A stretch of DNA of 64,000 bases from Streptomyces albipurpureus (GCF_023701525.1 NZ_JAMQAW010000010.1:62001-126000); one strand, 5' to 3'; counted from the first letter of the stretch, positions 1 through 8,735 are shown. Notes: generated from the sequence alone by a model not told the origin. A program made the numbers and translations.

Positions 1-620
1 CCGATGTGCACTCCGCCGTGGGTGGACCCCGCCAGCACCCAGCCGAACTCCGACTCACGGTAGTGAAACGTGGTGGGTTCCCCGTCCACGGGCAGTGAGA
101 GCGTGGACCAGGCCGATCCGCTGAGGTCGTCCGCCAACTCGAACGCGGTCTCCGTCTGCTGGTCCAGCCAGTCGTCCCGCAGGGTGTGGTCGAGCTGGGG
201 AGGCCAGGTGTGGGCCAGTAGGCCCGAGCCGGCCAGCCAGGCGGCGGATGAGGCCGTGGTGGCGTCCAGCACCCCCGTACCGTCTCCGCTGCGCCGCACC
301 GGGCTGGCGGCCACCGTGATGACCACCGCGAACCGTTCCTTCTCCACGGCGGTCGCCTCGGTCCGTATCGACGGCTCGTCGCCATGGCCCATCGAACCGT
401 GCTGAACCACTCCGTCGGCCGCGGAGCCGACCTGCATCAGCCAGCGCGGGCCGGTGAAGGCATCGTCCAGGCCGTACCAGGGGAACTGCGCGCGGGCGTA
501 TGCGTCCGGCGTGCCCTGGGCCGCGGTCCCGGTGCGCTCCGCTTGGTGCGGGTCCTCAGCGCCGGGAGCGGGGGATTCATTGGCCGTGTTCTGCGCCGTC
601 AGCCGACTGGTCGTCTCCAT
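1..620 (-). CDS. hypothetical protein, 3' end cut by window edge
   Basis: The reading frame is open from an ATG at 620 down to the first base of the window, so about 206 residues are visible and the C-terminus is missing. The N-terminal 35 residues are polar and low in complexity; the rest is rich in Trp, Asp and Gly and contains WYGLDDAFTGPRW and WLDQQTETAFELADDLSG. There is no signal peptide or membrane segment. I do not recognise a family. GC-rich third positions and its place behind tatB on the same strand, as a hypothetical gene sits in other Streptomyces, support a real gene. Function unknown. Confidence 0.7.
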   Translation of the reverse strand, partial: METTSRLTAQNTANESPAPGAEDPHQAERTGTAAQGTPDAYARAQFPWYGLDDAFTGPRWLMQVGSAADGVVQHGSMGHGDEPSIRTEATAVEKERFAVVITVAASPVRRSGDGTGVLDATTASSAAWLAGSGLLAHTWPPQLDHTLRDDWLDQQTETAFELADDLSGSAWSTLSLPVDGEPTTFHYRESEFGWVLAGSTHGGVHI

Positions 621-741
621 CTACCGGGCCGCCTCCTCTGTGTCCGAGGTCTGGAGCGGACCCGCCCCCCTCGGGCGTCCTCGCGTCCTGACAGATGGAG
701 AGAATAGCCACCCGGCCCCGGGTCGCAGGGATTGACCGTGC

Positions 742-1188
742 TCAGGTGGCGTCGGAGTCGAACGGCGGACGCTCGTCCTTGACGGACTGATCGCGCTTCT
801 TGAGCAGGTCGGGGGTGCCGGATGAGCCATTGACAGCGGCCGGGACCGAGGGGGTCGAATCGGTGTCGTTGACGGCGTCCGCGACCTCGTTGAGATCCTT
901 GCTGAAGTCGAAGGAACTGCGCAGTTCCTTCAGCTCACGCAGGTCGTCGCTCTCGCTCATGTGCTTGCGGATGAACGTCTTGGGGTTCAGGTCCTCGAAT
1001 TCGAAGTCCTTGAACTCCGGGCCCAACTCGCTCCGGATGTCGTGCTTGGCGTTGTCGGAGAACTCGCGGATCTTCCGGATGAAGCCGGCGACATCCTGAA
1101 TGACCTTCGGCAGCTTCTCGGGGCCGAAGATGAGCACGGCGAGCACCACGAGAGTCGTCAGCTCCAGTACGCCTATGTCATTGAACAC
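742..1188 (-). CDS. tatB: Sec-independent protein translocase subunit TatB
   Basis: TatB is the membrane component of the twin-arginine translocase that, with TatC, binds signal peptides of folded exported proteins. The 148-residue product has one N-terminal membrane segment (about residues 5-22), then the conserved FGPEKLP hinge and an amphipathic helix (VIQDVAGFIRKIREF), followed by a charged, variable cytoplasmic tail; this length and layout fit TatB better than the shorter TatA. The GTG start at 1188 has AGGAG 7 nt upstream. It lies downstream of htrA on the same strand after a 263-nt gap, the order known for the M. tuberculosis sigE-rseA-htrA-tatB locus, so it may be partly co-transcribed or have its own promoter. 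Confidence 0.93.
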   Translation of the reverse strand: MFNDIGVLELTTLVVLAVLIFGPEKLPKVIQDVAGFIRKIREFSDNAKHDIRSELGPEFKDFEFEDLNPKTFIRKHMSESDDLRELKELRSSFDFSKDLNEVADAVNDTDSTPSVPAAVNGSSGTPDLLKKRDQSVKDERPPFDSDAT

Positions 1189-1451
1189 CCTGTCGCTCCT
1201 CGTGTTCTCCGCTGATTCCCCGGCTCGGAGGGCGGACGGGCGTCCGAGCCCGATCCAAGGTACCCGCCAGGACTTCCGAGAGTCACGTGCTGGTATGCCC
1301 TCATCCGCGATTGGCTCTCGAAGGTCACCGGTCGTTCATCCGTCGTTGGCGGCACAGGCCCTCCCCCGGAGCCGTGAGGCGTCCTCGCTGCCCGGGGTCG
1401 TTGGGCCGTGCCCGCGAGTGGAGTGGCGGTGGGCCGCCGGGCTGGGCCGGG

Positions 1452-3173
1452 TCAGGTGCCGCCGGCGGAACCGAGGGTCAGCGTCAGAGATCGTTCCTTG
1501 CCCGCTCGGGTGAGGGTCAGCTCCAACGTGTCCCCCGGCCGATGGGAACGGATCTTGACGATGAGCTCCTCACCGCTGTGCACCCGCTGGCCGTCGACCT
1601 TGGTGATGACGTCGCCCGGCTTGACGCCTGCCTTGGCACTGGGCCCGCCCGGTGTCACGGACGGGGAGTCGTCCTTGCCCTTGTCGCCGACGCGTGCGCC
1701 GTCGCCGGTGTACTTCATGTCGAGGCTGACACCGATCACGGGGTGAGTGGCCTTACCGGTGTTGATCAGTTCCTCGGCCACCCGCTTGCCCTGGTTGATG
1801 GGGATGGCGAAACCGAGCCCGATGGAACCCGACTGGCTGCCTTCCCCGCCGCCGGTGTCCGCCGCGCGAATGGCGCTGTTGATGCCGATGACCCGGGCCT
1901 GGGTGTCCACCAGCGGACCGCCGGAGTTGCCGGGGTTTATCGGGGCGTCGGTCTGGAGCGCGTCGACATAGCTGACATCGCTGCCGTCGCCCTTCTCGCC
2001 ACCCGCGGTGATCGGGCGCTCCTTGGCGCTGATGATCCCCGAGGTCACGGTGTTCTGCAGGTCGAAGGGGGCTCCGATGGCGACGACCGGATCACCGACC
2101 CGCACATTGTCGGAATTGCCCAGCGGCAGCGGGGTGAGTCCGGAAACGCCGCTGACCTTGACGACGGCGAGGTCATAGCCGCTGTCCTTGCCGACGAGGG
2201 TCGCGCTGGCGGTCTCGCCGCCGCTGAAGGTGACGGAGATGGCGCCGGAGGCGCCTGCCGGGTCGACGACATGGTTGTTGGTGAGGATGTGGCCCTGGCG
2301 GTCCAGTACGAAGCCGGTGCCGGTGCCCTGCTCGCCACCGCCGCTGACATGGAGGGTGACCACGCTCGGCAGGGCGCGGGCGGCGATGCCGGCCACACTG
2401 CTGGGGGCGCGGTCCCCGTCGTCCGGTGGGGCCTGATCCAGTTCGATCTGGGTGATCCCGCCGTTGCGCTCGACATAGGCGCCGATTCCCCCGCCGATGC
2501 CACCCGCGACCAGGGCGAGGAGGACCGCCCCTGTCAGCAGCGCACCGGTTCGTCTGCCCTTTCCGCGGCCCTTGACGGGTTCGCCGGGCTGGGTGAGCGG
2601 CGCGAGACTCGGGGTGCTCCAGGGGTCGTAGTGGAACTGGACGCTCCCCGGCTGGGGCGGGGAAGCCGGCTGAGGGTCCGCCGATGGAACCTGGGCGCTG
2701 TAGGGCGCTGGTGGCTCGGTGCCTTGGGGTGTGGACGTGCCGTGAGCCGGGGTGGGGGACGGACGCTGCACGGGCGGCGCGGGCGCCCAGGGGCCTGGTC
2801 TGCCGTACGGCGGGGTGCTGTAGCTGTCCGGCTCGTGCAGCGGCTGCGGGCGGCCCTGATCCCTGGGCGGGCCCGCCAGGGGCTCGCTGGGGCCTGCTAC
2901 GGCGGGTTCCAGCGGGGCGGACGGTGACTGGGCGGACATCGGCGGCGGAATCATCACTGCCGGCGGGCCGGATGGCGGGTACGGGGCGTCCGCGGGGTGG
3001 TGCGGGTCATCCGGACGGTGGTGCGGCACGGGCGCCCCTGACCTTGTCTCAGCCGAGGCGGCAGCGTCCCCTGGCGCCGGCGACGAGTCCTGCGGTGCGG
3101 GATACGCCGTACCGCCGGGGCGGGGGCGGCTCCACCACTTCGCCTTGGCGCCCATGGGCTTCCCGTCGTCCAT
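1452..3173 (-). CDS. htrA: HtrA/DegP-family membrane-anchored serine protease with PDZ domain
   Basis: Extracytoplasmic quality-control protease of 573 residues. About 200 N-terminal residues are Pro/Ser-rich and disordered; one membrane segment follows (about 210-232); then a trypsin-like domain with the triad His near 300 (ILTNNHVV), Asp near 336 (SGYDLAVVKV) and Ser near 416 (PGNSGGPLV); and a C-terminal PDZ domain (AGVKPGDVITKVDGQRV). The chosen ATG at 3173 has GGAG 5 nt upstream; a GTG 45 nt earlier is possible but has no better site. The gene follows the anti-sigma gene by 107 nt, so it is probably part of the sigE operon. In M. tuberculosis the orthologous protein is linked to turnover of RseA and cell-wall stress responses; that role here is inferred from synteny. 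Confidence 0.94.
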   Translation of the reverse strand: MDDGKPMGAKAKWWSRPRPGGTAYPAPQDSSPAPGDAAASAETRSGAPVPHHRPDDPHHPADAPYPPSGPPAVMIPPPMSAQSPSAPLEPAVAGPSEPLAGPPRDQGRPQPLHEPDSYSTPPYGRPGPWAPAPPVQRPSPTPAHGTSTPQGTEPPAPYSAQVPSADPQPASPPQPGSVQFHYDPWSTPSLAPLTQPGEPVKGRGKGRRTGALLTGAVLLALVAGGIGGGIGAYVERNGGITQIELDQAPPDDGDRAPSSVAGIAARALPSVVTLHVSGGGEQGTGTGFVLDRQGHILTNNHVVDPAGASGAISVTFSGGETASATLVGKDSGYDLAVVKVSGVSGLTPLPLGNSDNVRVGDPVVAIGAPFDLQNTVTSGIISAKERPITAGGEKGDGSDVSYVDALQTDAPINPGNSGGPLVDTQARVIGINSAIRAADTGGGEGSQSGSIGLGFAIPINQGKRVAEELINTGKATHPVIGVSLDMKYTGDGARVGDKGKDDSPSVTPGGPSAKAGVKPGDVITKVDGQRVHSGEELIVKIRSHRPGDTLELTLTRAGKERSLTLTLGSAGGT

Positions 3174-3280
3174 GCACTCTCCGCATACTGCAGTCCGCCG
3201 CGGCGCCCCCGCGGGCACCCGTCCAAGGATTCAACCAGGTTTCGGAATGCCTGCGCAGGGGTCGGGTGGGCGACCGGGTG

Positions 3281-4261
3281 TCAACGAGCCGGTGGATGCG
3301 TTGGAGCGCGAAGGTGGGAGGGGGACGGGGTCACCCATGGGGTGACGCCATGGGCGGTGGCGAGTTGGAAAACCGAGCCCGTGGGTCGTATCAGCGGGGT
3401 GGGGGTGAGGCCGCCGAGCGTGGTCACCGAGGTGATCGGGCCAACAGCCGGGGTGACGAGCGGTTGGTTCAGCGGGCCGGGAGAGAGCGGGCCGGACACC
3501 GAGAGTCCGATCGCCCGCCCATCGGACCTGGTGGGCGCATGCCCCGAGCCACGGCGGCGCTCATACTCGGTGCTCCGTACGGAAGCCGCCGTGGAGCCGT
3601 TGCTCACTCCTGGGTTTCCGCTGGCGGCAGGCCCCAGCGGGGTCACCTTGTTGCCCGTGTTGCCGCCGCGGGGACCGGCCGCCAGAGATGCCTCCAGCGG
3701 CAGCGCGCCACCGAGCGCGATCGCGGCGAAGGACACCGCGCTCGCGGCGGCGAAGGCGAATCTGCGACCTCTCCAGGGAGAGCGGTCGGCCTCGCGCCCT
3801 ACGTCATGGATGCGGAAGCCACGCGGACCGGGGTGCCGGGCCCCGCTGGGAGCGAGGGGCAGCACCCCGGTACCCAGATGGCCGCCCGGGACATAGCCGA
3901 AGGTCTCGGTGTGGCGATCATCGGGGCGACCGGTGGAGGGTGTCACCCCGCCGAAGACGGGTCCGGTGTCCCGTCCTGCGGAGGCACCCTGGAAAGGTCC
4001 CCTCCCCGGGTCACCACCTCCTGGCCCCCCGGGCAGCCCCTGGAGCCGCGCCAGCAGCCCCTCGGAGACGGGTGGGGGCGCCGACTGCGCGAAGACGCTC
4101 TTGAGTCGGCGCTGGGCGTCTGCTTCGGCCTTGCACTTGGGACAGGTCGCCAGATGGGCGAGCACCCGGTCCCGGACGTCGTGTTTGAGCTCGCCGTCGA
4201 CAAGTGCGGCGAGCCGGTCCCCCAGATGCTGCTCCGCTGGGGTGGGGCCTGTGCCACTCAC
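3281..4261 (-). CDS. rseA: RseA-type zinc-containing anti-sigma factor
   Basis: Predicted partner and inhibitor of the ECF sigma factor encoded just upstream. Residues 10-50 hold a zf-HC2/ZAS domain with the zinc-binding pattern H-x3-C-x2-C ([11 protein letters not shown]), the hallmark of cytoplasmic sigma-binding domains that may respond to redox. A long low-complexity linker leads to one membrane segment near residue 172 ([20 protein letters not shown]) and an extracellular Ser/Gly/Pro-rich tail of about 130 residues. The GTG start overlaps the sigma gene stop as GTGA, giving translational coupling that keeps the two in balance. The membrane anchor suggests it could be cut in the membrane; whether redox, phosphorylation or proteolysis triggers release cannot be read from sequence. 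Confidence 0.9.
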   Translation of the reverse strand: MSGTGPTPAEQHLGDRLAALVDGELKHDVRDRVLAHLATCPKCKAEADAQRRLKSVFAQSAPPPVSEGLLARLQGLPGGPGGGDPGRGPFQGASAGRDTGPVFGGVTPSTGRPDDRHTETFGYVPGGHLGTGVLPLAPSGARHPGPRGFRIHDVGREADRSPWRGRRFAFAAASAVSFAAIALGGALPLEASLAAGPRGGNTGNKVTPLGPAASGNPGVSNGSTAASVRSTEYERRRGSGHAPTRSDGRAIGLSVSGPLSPGPLNQPLVTPAVGPITSVTTLGGLTPTPLIRPTGSVFQLATAHGVTPWVTPSPSHLRAPTHPPAR

Positions 4262-5097
4262 GCCGGTCCGACCTCCCCTGCGAGTCCTACCGCTCCCGCC
4301 AGGAGACGCTGCTCGGCGCGGGCCTCGGGCGAGCGGTGCTTCAGGGCCTTGCGCAGATGCGAACGCCCCCGGTGGATACGGCTGCGGACCGTGCCGAGCT
4401 TGACGCCCAGGGTCGCGGCGATCTCCTCGTAGGAGAGTCCTTCGATGTCACAGAGCACCACAGCGGCACGGAATTCGGGCGCAAGGGTGTCCAGCGCCTG
4501 CTGCACATCGGCATCGAAGTGAGTGTCGTTGAACACCTGCTGGGGGGAGGGCTCCTTGCTGGGGAGCCGCTCGGCCGCGTCATCGCCGAGCGCATCGAAG
4601 CGGATGCGCTGCTTCCTACGGACCATGTCCAGGAAGAGATTGGTGGTGATGCGGTGGAGCCAGCCCTCGAAGGTGCCGGGCGTGTAGGTCGACAAGGAGC
4701 GGAAGACACGCACGAAGACTTCCTGCGTCAGGTCCTCGGCGTCGTGCTGGTTACCCGTGAGGCGGTAGGCGAGGCGGTAGACCCGACCGCTGTGCGTGCT
4801 GACGATCTCCTCCCAGGTGGGCGGCGTCCACGCCTGCGATTCCGCATCCGATGCGAAGGTCGCGGTTGTTGCGGAGTCGGCGATGGCGGAACGGTCAGCG
4901 AAGTTGGTCACGGATTTCGGCTCACCCGGTGACCTGAGGAAGCGCCTGAGCACTCCTCTCCGATCCGCAGGTGCAGCCGCACCTCCCCTATCGGCTCTGG
5001 TGGTGTCCAGCGGAGCCCCTACCATAGCCACCTCGCCCGTTAGCTCCGGATAAGAATCTTTACGCGAATTTGGGTGCTGCTTACCGCTCTGATCCAT
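4258..5097 (-). CDS. sigE: ECF RNA polymerase sigma factor, orthologue of mycobacterial SigE
   Basis: Extracytoplasmic-function sigma factor of 279 residues with region 2 at about 95-160 ([20 protein letters not shown]) and region 4 at about 205-260 ([20 protein letters not shown]). The N-terminus is about 90 residues longer than in a minimal ECF factor. Two ATG starts have ribosome sites: 5097 (G-rich) and 5025 (GAGG, 5 nt); alternative starts are also known for M. tuberculosis SigE. I chose 5097 because an ECF-type promoter lies just upstream and would leave a leader of only about 15 nt. Not to be confused with the S. coelicolor sigma-E of the cseABC system; the match to mycobacterial SigE rests on gene order (divergent O-methyltransferase, then rseA, htrA, tatB). 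Confidence 0.93.
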   Translation of the reverse strand: MDQSGKQHPNSRKDSYPELTGEVAMVGAPLDTTRADRGGAAAPADRRGVLRRFLRSPGEPKSVTNFADRSAIADSATTATFASDAESQAWTPPTWEEIVSTHSGRVYRLAYRLTGNQHDAEDLTQEVFVRVFRSLSTYTPGTFEGWLHRITTNLFLDMVRRKQRIRFDALGDDAAERLPSKEPSPQQVFNDTHFDADVQQALDTLAPEFRAAVVLCDIEGLSYEEIAATLGVKLGTVRSRIHRGRSHLRKALKHRSPEARAEQRLLAGAVGLAGEVGPA

Positions 5098-5117
5098 TGC
5101 GCCCCCCTGCCCCGTAC

Positions 5118-5143
5118 AACGGCTGGTCCCATCAGCGGGTTCC
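5118..5143 (-). promoter_or_regulatory. ECF-type promoter of the sigE operon
   Basis: Read on the minus strand, GGAAC (5143-5139) is followed by exactly 17 nt and CGTT (5121-5118). This is the classic ECF -35/-10 pair and fits SigE-type consensus sites. The start codon at 5097 is 20 nt beyond the -10 element. Autoregulation of the operon is inferred. Confidence 0.7.
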
Positions 5144-5198
5144 CAGAGCCAGCGGATACAGTCAACGTCGCGTTCAACTACGGGGACAGGAGAGGCCC

Positions 5199-5834
5199 AT
5201 TACCGCAAACCGGCAGACAAGCTGGGCGTTCGCCGACGCCTTTGTCGCCGAGGACGACGCACTGCACTGGGCCCGTGAGCGGGCCCGGGAGTCAGGAGTC
5301 CCCTCGGTGTCGCCAGGCACCGGCGCCGCGCTGCGACTGCTGGCCGCGACCGCGGATGCGAAGTCGGTGGCGGAAATCGGTACGGGAACGGGTGTGTCCG
5401 GGATCTATCTGCTCCAGGGGATGCGCCCCGACGGGGTGCTGACCACGGTGGATCCGGAGCCGGAGCGACAGCAGTTCGCCCGCGAGGCGTTCCGGGAGGC
5501 CGGCTTCGCCGGGAACCGGGCCCGCTTCATTCCAGGCCGCGCACTCGACGTGCTGCCGCGGCTCGCGGACGGCGGGTACGACCTCGTCTTCTGCGACGGG
5601 GACCGAATCGAGTCCCTGGAGTACCTCGCCGAATCGTTGCGTCTTCTACGACCGGGTGGGCTGGTCTGCTTCGAAGGCGTCTTCGCCCGTGGTCGTACGG
5701 TCGACTCGGCGGCGCAGCCCGCGGAGGTACTGCGACTACGGGACTTGCTGCGGGCGGTACGAGAGAGCCAAGAGCTCCTGCCCTCACTCTTGCCGGTGGG
5801 CGATGGACTGCTGTGCGCGGTGCGCCGGGGGTGA
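5199..5834 (+). CDS. SAM-dependent O-methyltransferase, probable ATT start
   Basis: Class I methyltransferase of the catechol-O-methyltransferase-like family. The SAM-binding motif I is [16 protein letters not shown], followed by the acidic end of strand 2 ([12 protein letters not shown]) and the motif FCDGDR; total about 211 residues. It is divergent from sigE, as Rv1220c is from sigE in M. tuberculosis. No ATG, GTG or TTG lies in frame between the TTG at 5070 and the conserved core, and the 5070 extension would overlap the sigE promoter and 5' end. ATT at 5199 has AGGAG (5188-5192) at the ideal 6-nt spacing, so I infer an ATT start. The substrate is unknown. Confidence 0.85.
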   Translation: MTANRQTSWAFADAFVAEDDALHWARERARESGVPSVSPGTGAALRLLAATADAKSVAEIGTGTGVSGIYLLQGMRPDGVLTTVDPEPERQQFAREAFREAGFAGNRARFIPGRALDVLPRLADGGYDLVFCDGDRIESLEYLAESLRLLRPGGLVCFEGVFARGRTVDSAAQPAEVLRLRDLLRAVRESQELLPSLLPVGDGLLCAVRRG

Positions 5835-5915
5835 GCCCGGTCCGCCCACCACGGGCGGTCGAGGACACCGGTGGGTGATGGCTCCCCACCTCGCGTTCCC
5901 CTGATCCGCGAGCAC

Positions 5916-5966
5916 GGGATGCGCGCTCAGGCGGGATGCGCGCTCAGGCGGGATGCGCGCTCAGGG
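5916..5966. repeat. 17-bp tandem repeat, three copies
   Basis: The unit GGGATGCGCGCTCAGGC occurs at 5916-5932 and 5933-5949 identically, and at 5950-5966 with one mismatch in the last base. It lies in non-coding sequence between convergent genes. Confidence 0.95.
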
Positions 5967-6252
5967 CAGCCCCAGGGGCCTGCAACAAGGTTCTTCACGC
6001 CAGGGGCAGATGCGGTGCCTCCGCGCGCACCGAGCCCGGCTCTGGCGACGGCCTTCCGAGGGAACGGTCACCCCTCGCGCCCGTGGCAAGCCGCAAGGGG
6101 TCCTTGGACGGATTCCCCTACCGGGCCCGAACCCCGCACTGGCCGAGGGATCAACCCGCCAACCCGCCGCCGCATGGGGCGCGCGGCGAGATCGGCCGGC
6201 CCGGCCCGGGCCGCTCCGGGTGGCGTGGGGAGTGCGCACCGGCGGAACGCGG

Positions 6253-6287
6253 CTCGCCCCGACACCCACCAGGGGCGTCGGGGCGAG
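6253..6287 (-). terminator. hairpin terminator of the DUF3117 gene
   Basis: A 15-bp stem with one mismatch (6253-6267 with 6273-6287) and a 5-nt loop begins 25 nt beyond the DUF3117 stop codon. It has no U-tract on the minus strand, which is usual for Streptomyces terminators; it may also serve the convergent methyltransferase gene. Confidence 0.65.
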
Positions 6288-6311
6288 AAAAACACGTCGG
6301 GCGCTCGTGGG

Positions 6312-6479
6312 TCAGCCGACGACCTGCTTCAGGGCATCGCCCAGCGCTTGGGCCTCGTCCGGGGTCAGCTCGACGACAAGCCGACCACCGCCTTCGAGCG
6401 GAACGCGCATGACGATGCCCCGCCCCTCCTTGGTCACCTCGAGCGGGCCGTCACCCGTCCGCGGCTTCATGGCCGCCAT
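6312..6479 (-). CDS. DUF3117 domain-containing small protein
   Basis: A 55-residue protein starting MAAMKPRTGDGPLEVTKEGR and ending LGDALKQVVG, with the compact beta-beta-beta-alpha pattern expected of DUF3117, a very conserved actinobacterial family of unknown function. The ATG at 6479 has AAGGGG upstream. It is divergent from the enoyl-CoA hydratase gene across a 321-nt gap. No catalytic residues or membrane segment are visible. It could be a small binding or regulatory protein, but nothing in the sequence decides this. Confidence 0.93.
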   Translation of the reverse strand: MAAMKPRTGDGPLEVTKEGRGIVMRVPLEGGGRLVVELTPDEAQALGDALKQVVG

Positions 6480-6800
6480 GCTCGTTCCCCTTCCTGAAAC
6501 CAGCTCATCGTCAGCCGACGCCCCTGGCTAGGCACGAGTCACCGGCATCGAACACATTGCTTCCAGGTCATTATCCCGCATCCCAGGACCCGATGACCAA
6601 CATCGGTTGGCATCGCTTAGGCAACGCGCTCTCGCAAAACCACCCAATTCGCCGATCCTCCTGCGATACTTCGCCGCCGCCACCGCCATCCGGGCCCGAG
6701 ATCTCCGCCTCGCACTTTGACGCAGGTCACATGCTTACGGCCCGAAATCTCCGCCATGCTGTGCCGTGCACACACCGCTGAGCCGCAAAGGGGATCTGAC
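6480..6800. other. divergent intergenic region, no gene seen
   Basis: This 321-nt gap separates the divergent DUF3117 and enoyl-CoA hydratase genes and should hold both promoters. It is less GC-rich than its surroundings. I could not place -35/-10 elements with confidence. Confidence 0.5.
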
Positions 6801-7601
6801 ATGGCCGACTCCGTGCTGTACGAGGTGAGCGACGGACTCGCAACGATCACGATCAATCGGCCCGAGGCCATGAACGCGATGAACACCGGATCCAAGGTCG
6901 CCCTTCGGGACTCGGTGCTCAGGGCCGCCGATGACCCCGCCGTCAGAGCGGTACTGCTGACCGCGACCGGGCGCGCCTTCTGTGTCGGGCAGGATCTCAA
7001 AGAGCATGTCTCCGAGCTGGCGCGGGCCAAGGAGACGGGCTCCACCGATGTGATGAGCACCGTGCGGGAGCACTACAACCCGGTGGTCCGGGCCATTGCC
7101 ACCATGCCGAAGCCGGTCGTCGCCGGGGTCAACGGGGTGGCGGCGGGGGCGGGTCTCGGGCTTGTGCTGGCCGCGGACTACCGGGTCGTCGCCGACACCG
7201 CGAAGTTCACCACGGCCTTCGCCGGGATCGCCCTCACCGCGGACACCGGGATCTCCTGGACCCTGCCCCGGCTGATCGGCGGAAGTCGGGCCGCCGATCT
7301 GATGCTCTTTCCCCGTTCGTTCTCGGCGCAGGAGGCCTATGACCTGGGCATCGCCAACAAATTGGTACCTGCCGACGAGTTGGCGACCGAGGCCGCTGCC
7401 GTCGCCCGGGCGCTGGCCGCGGGCCCGACCCTGGCCTACGCGGCGATCAAGGAATCCCTCGCCTTCGCCGCGGAGCACTCTCTGGACGAGACCCTCGACA
7501 AGGAGGATGAGCTCCAGTCGCGAGCGGGACTGTCCGAGGACCATCTGATCGCCGTACAGGCGTTCGTCGCCAAGGAGCAGCCGAAGTTCCTGGGCCGTTA
7601 G
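6801..7601 (+). CDS. enoyl-CoA hydratase/isomerase family protein, PaaG-like
   Basis: Crotonase-superfamily enzyme of 266 residues acting on an acyl-CoA thioester. The oxyanion hole is formed by the FCVGQDL segment (about residue 60) and GVAAGAGLGLVLAADYR (about 115). At the usual second catalytic Glu position the segment reads ALTADTGISWTLPR, with Asp as in PaaG-type isomerases, which favours isomerase chemistry (for example 1,2-epoxyphenylacetyl-CoA or delta-3/delta-2 enoyl-CoA) over simple hydration. The ATG at 6801 has AAAGGGG 7 nt upstream. No paa genes are nearby, so a full phenylacetate pathway cannot be claimed. Confidence 0.88.
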   Translation: MADSVLYEVSDGLATITINRPEAMNAMNTGSKVALRDSVLRAADDPAVRAVLLTATGRAFCVGQDLKEHVSELARAKETGSTDVMSTVREHYNPVVRAIATMPKPVVAGVNGVAAGAGLGLVLAADYRVVADTAKFTTAFAGIALTADTGISWTLPRLIGGSRAADLMLFPRSFSAQEAYDLGIANKLVPADELATEAAAVARALAAGPTLAYAAIKESLAFAAEHSLDETLDKEDELQSRAGLSEDHLIAVQAFVAKEQPKFLGR

Positions 7602-7648
7602 GCCATTCGGGGCATCGTCCGGCGGCTTGCCGCTGCGGCGGGCGGTGG

Positions 7649-8263
7649 CTAGGGGCCATCCGCGACGGCGGCCGAGGGGGCTGCGGCGCGGGAGACACAG
7701 CCGTTGAGATGGTCGTCCACCAGGCCGCAGGCCTGCATCAGGGCATACGCGGTGGTGGGGCCGATGAAGCGGAGGCCCTTCTTCTTGAGGGCCTTGGCCA
7801 GGGCGGTCGATTCATCGGTGATCGCGGGCACATCGGCGGTGGTCCGAGGTGCCGGGCGGGTCGCGCCGTCCGGTGCGTAGGACCAGATCAGCGTGTCCAG
7901 CTCTCCGGGGGTCCAGTCGGCGAGCGCCCGTGCGTTGGCGAGGGTCGCCTCGACCTTGGCCCGGTTTCGAATGATTCCCTCGTCGAGCAGAAGGCGCTCC
8001 TGGTCGGCGTCGGTGAACCGGGCCACCGAGGCGATCTCGAAGTTGTCGAAGGCCCGGCGGAAGCCTTCCCGCCGTCGCAGAATCGTGATCCAGGAGAGGC
8101 CGGACTGGAATGCTTCCAGGCAGAGCCGCTCGAAGAGCGCGTCATCTCCGTGGACCGGTCGGCCCCACTCGTCGTCGTGGTACGCGATGTAGTCATCGGC
8201 TGACAGCCCCCAGGGGCAGCGCAGCCTCCCGTCCGGGCCCGCCATCAGACCGCCGCCGCTCAC
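7649..8263 (-). CDS. tag: DNA-3-methyladenine glycosylase I
   Basis: Base-excision repair enzyme that removes 3-methyladenine from alkylated DNA. The 204-residue product has the Tag zinc ligands Cys in RCPWG (near the N-terminus), His in YHDDEWGRP, and His and Cys in DDHLNGCV near the C-terminus; the acidic residue in DDEWG matches the catalytic site of the E. coli enzyme. It also keeps the FERLCLEAFQSGLSW segment. The GTG at 8263 overlaps the stop of the DivIVA-like gene as GTGA and has AGGAG 8 nt upstream, so I prefer it to the ATG at 8245, which lacks a ribosome site. The two genes are translationally coupled. Confidence 0.93.
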   Translation of the reverse strand: MSGGGLMAGPDGRLRCPWGLSADDYIAYHDDEWGRPVHGDDALFERLCLEAFQSGLSWITILRRREGFRRAFDNFEIASVARFTDADQERLLLDEGIIRNRAKVEATLANARALADWTPGELDTLIWSYAPDGATRPAPRTTADVPAITDESTALAKALKKKGLRFIGPTTAYALMQACGLVDDHLNGCVSRAAAPSAAVADGP

Positions 8264-8613
8264 TGCGAGGACTCCTGACCGGGCTCGGTGAACATGTCGG
8301 GCCGGCCCACAGCGGTGGCCTGCACCCCGGCCAGCGCCGACTCCAACTCGGCGATACGGGCGTCCCGCTCGGCCAGCTCGGCTCCCAGGCGGCCGAGCAC
8401 ATCGTCGACATCCGCCATCCGGTAGCCGCGCAGCCCGACCGGCAGTCGCAGGGCCTCCACATCCGCCCGGCCCACCGGCCTGGTCTCGGGCAGCGGATCG
8501 ACGAGCTGGTCGGGTGCGGCCTCCGGCAGGGCGGCGCTATCGCCGCCACCGATCACAGCAAGCGTGACCGCACCGACGACCACAACCATCGTGATCAGCA
8601 AGAACAAGAACAC
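8260..8613 (-). CDS. single-span membrane protein with DivIVA-like domain
   Basis: A 117-residue protein that begins with a membrane segment (FLFLLITMVVVVGAVTLAV), followed by a linker and a DivIVA-type N-terminal motif (LRLPVGLRGYRMADVDDVLG) and a short coiled coil (LAERDARIAELESALAG). DivIVA domains bind curved or growing membrane and recruit cell-wall factors; in Streptomyces full-length DivIVA marks hyphal tips. This protein lacks the long coiled coils, so it may be a small adaptor. The GTG at 8613 has GGAGAGG 7 nt upstream; an upstream start at 8682 would put an odd basic stretch before the membrane segment. It is coupled to tag by overlap. Confidence 0.85.
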   Translation of the reverse strand: MFLFLLITMVVVVGAVTLAVIGGGDSAALPEAAPDQLVDPLPETRPVGRADVEALRLPVGLRGYRMADVDDVLGRLGAELAERDARIAELESALAGVQATAVGRPDMFTEPGQESSQ

Positions 8614-8735
8614 GGACGACCCTCTCCCCGACTTCCGGGCGCTTCCCGGACGGAAACCGTTCCCCGGCTCTGATCGTGCCACGCCGGTGTGACAGTTAGG
8701 GTCTCAGCCGGACGACCTGAGGAGGAAAACAGCTG

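Larger units (their letters stand above)
5835..6311. other. gene-free stretch with short tandem repeat
   Basis: About 480 nt between the methyltransferase and the DUF3117 gene. Open frames here have poor codon usage and no ribosome sites, so I call no gene. It holds a 17-bp tandem repeat (5916-5966) and a strong hairpin (6253-6287). Confidence 0.6.
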
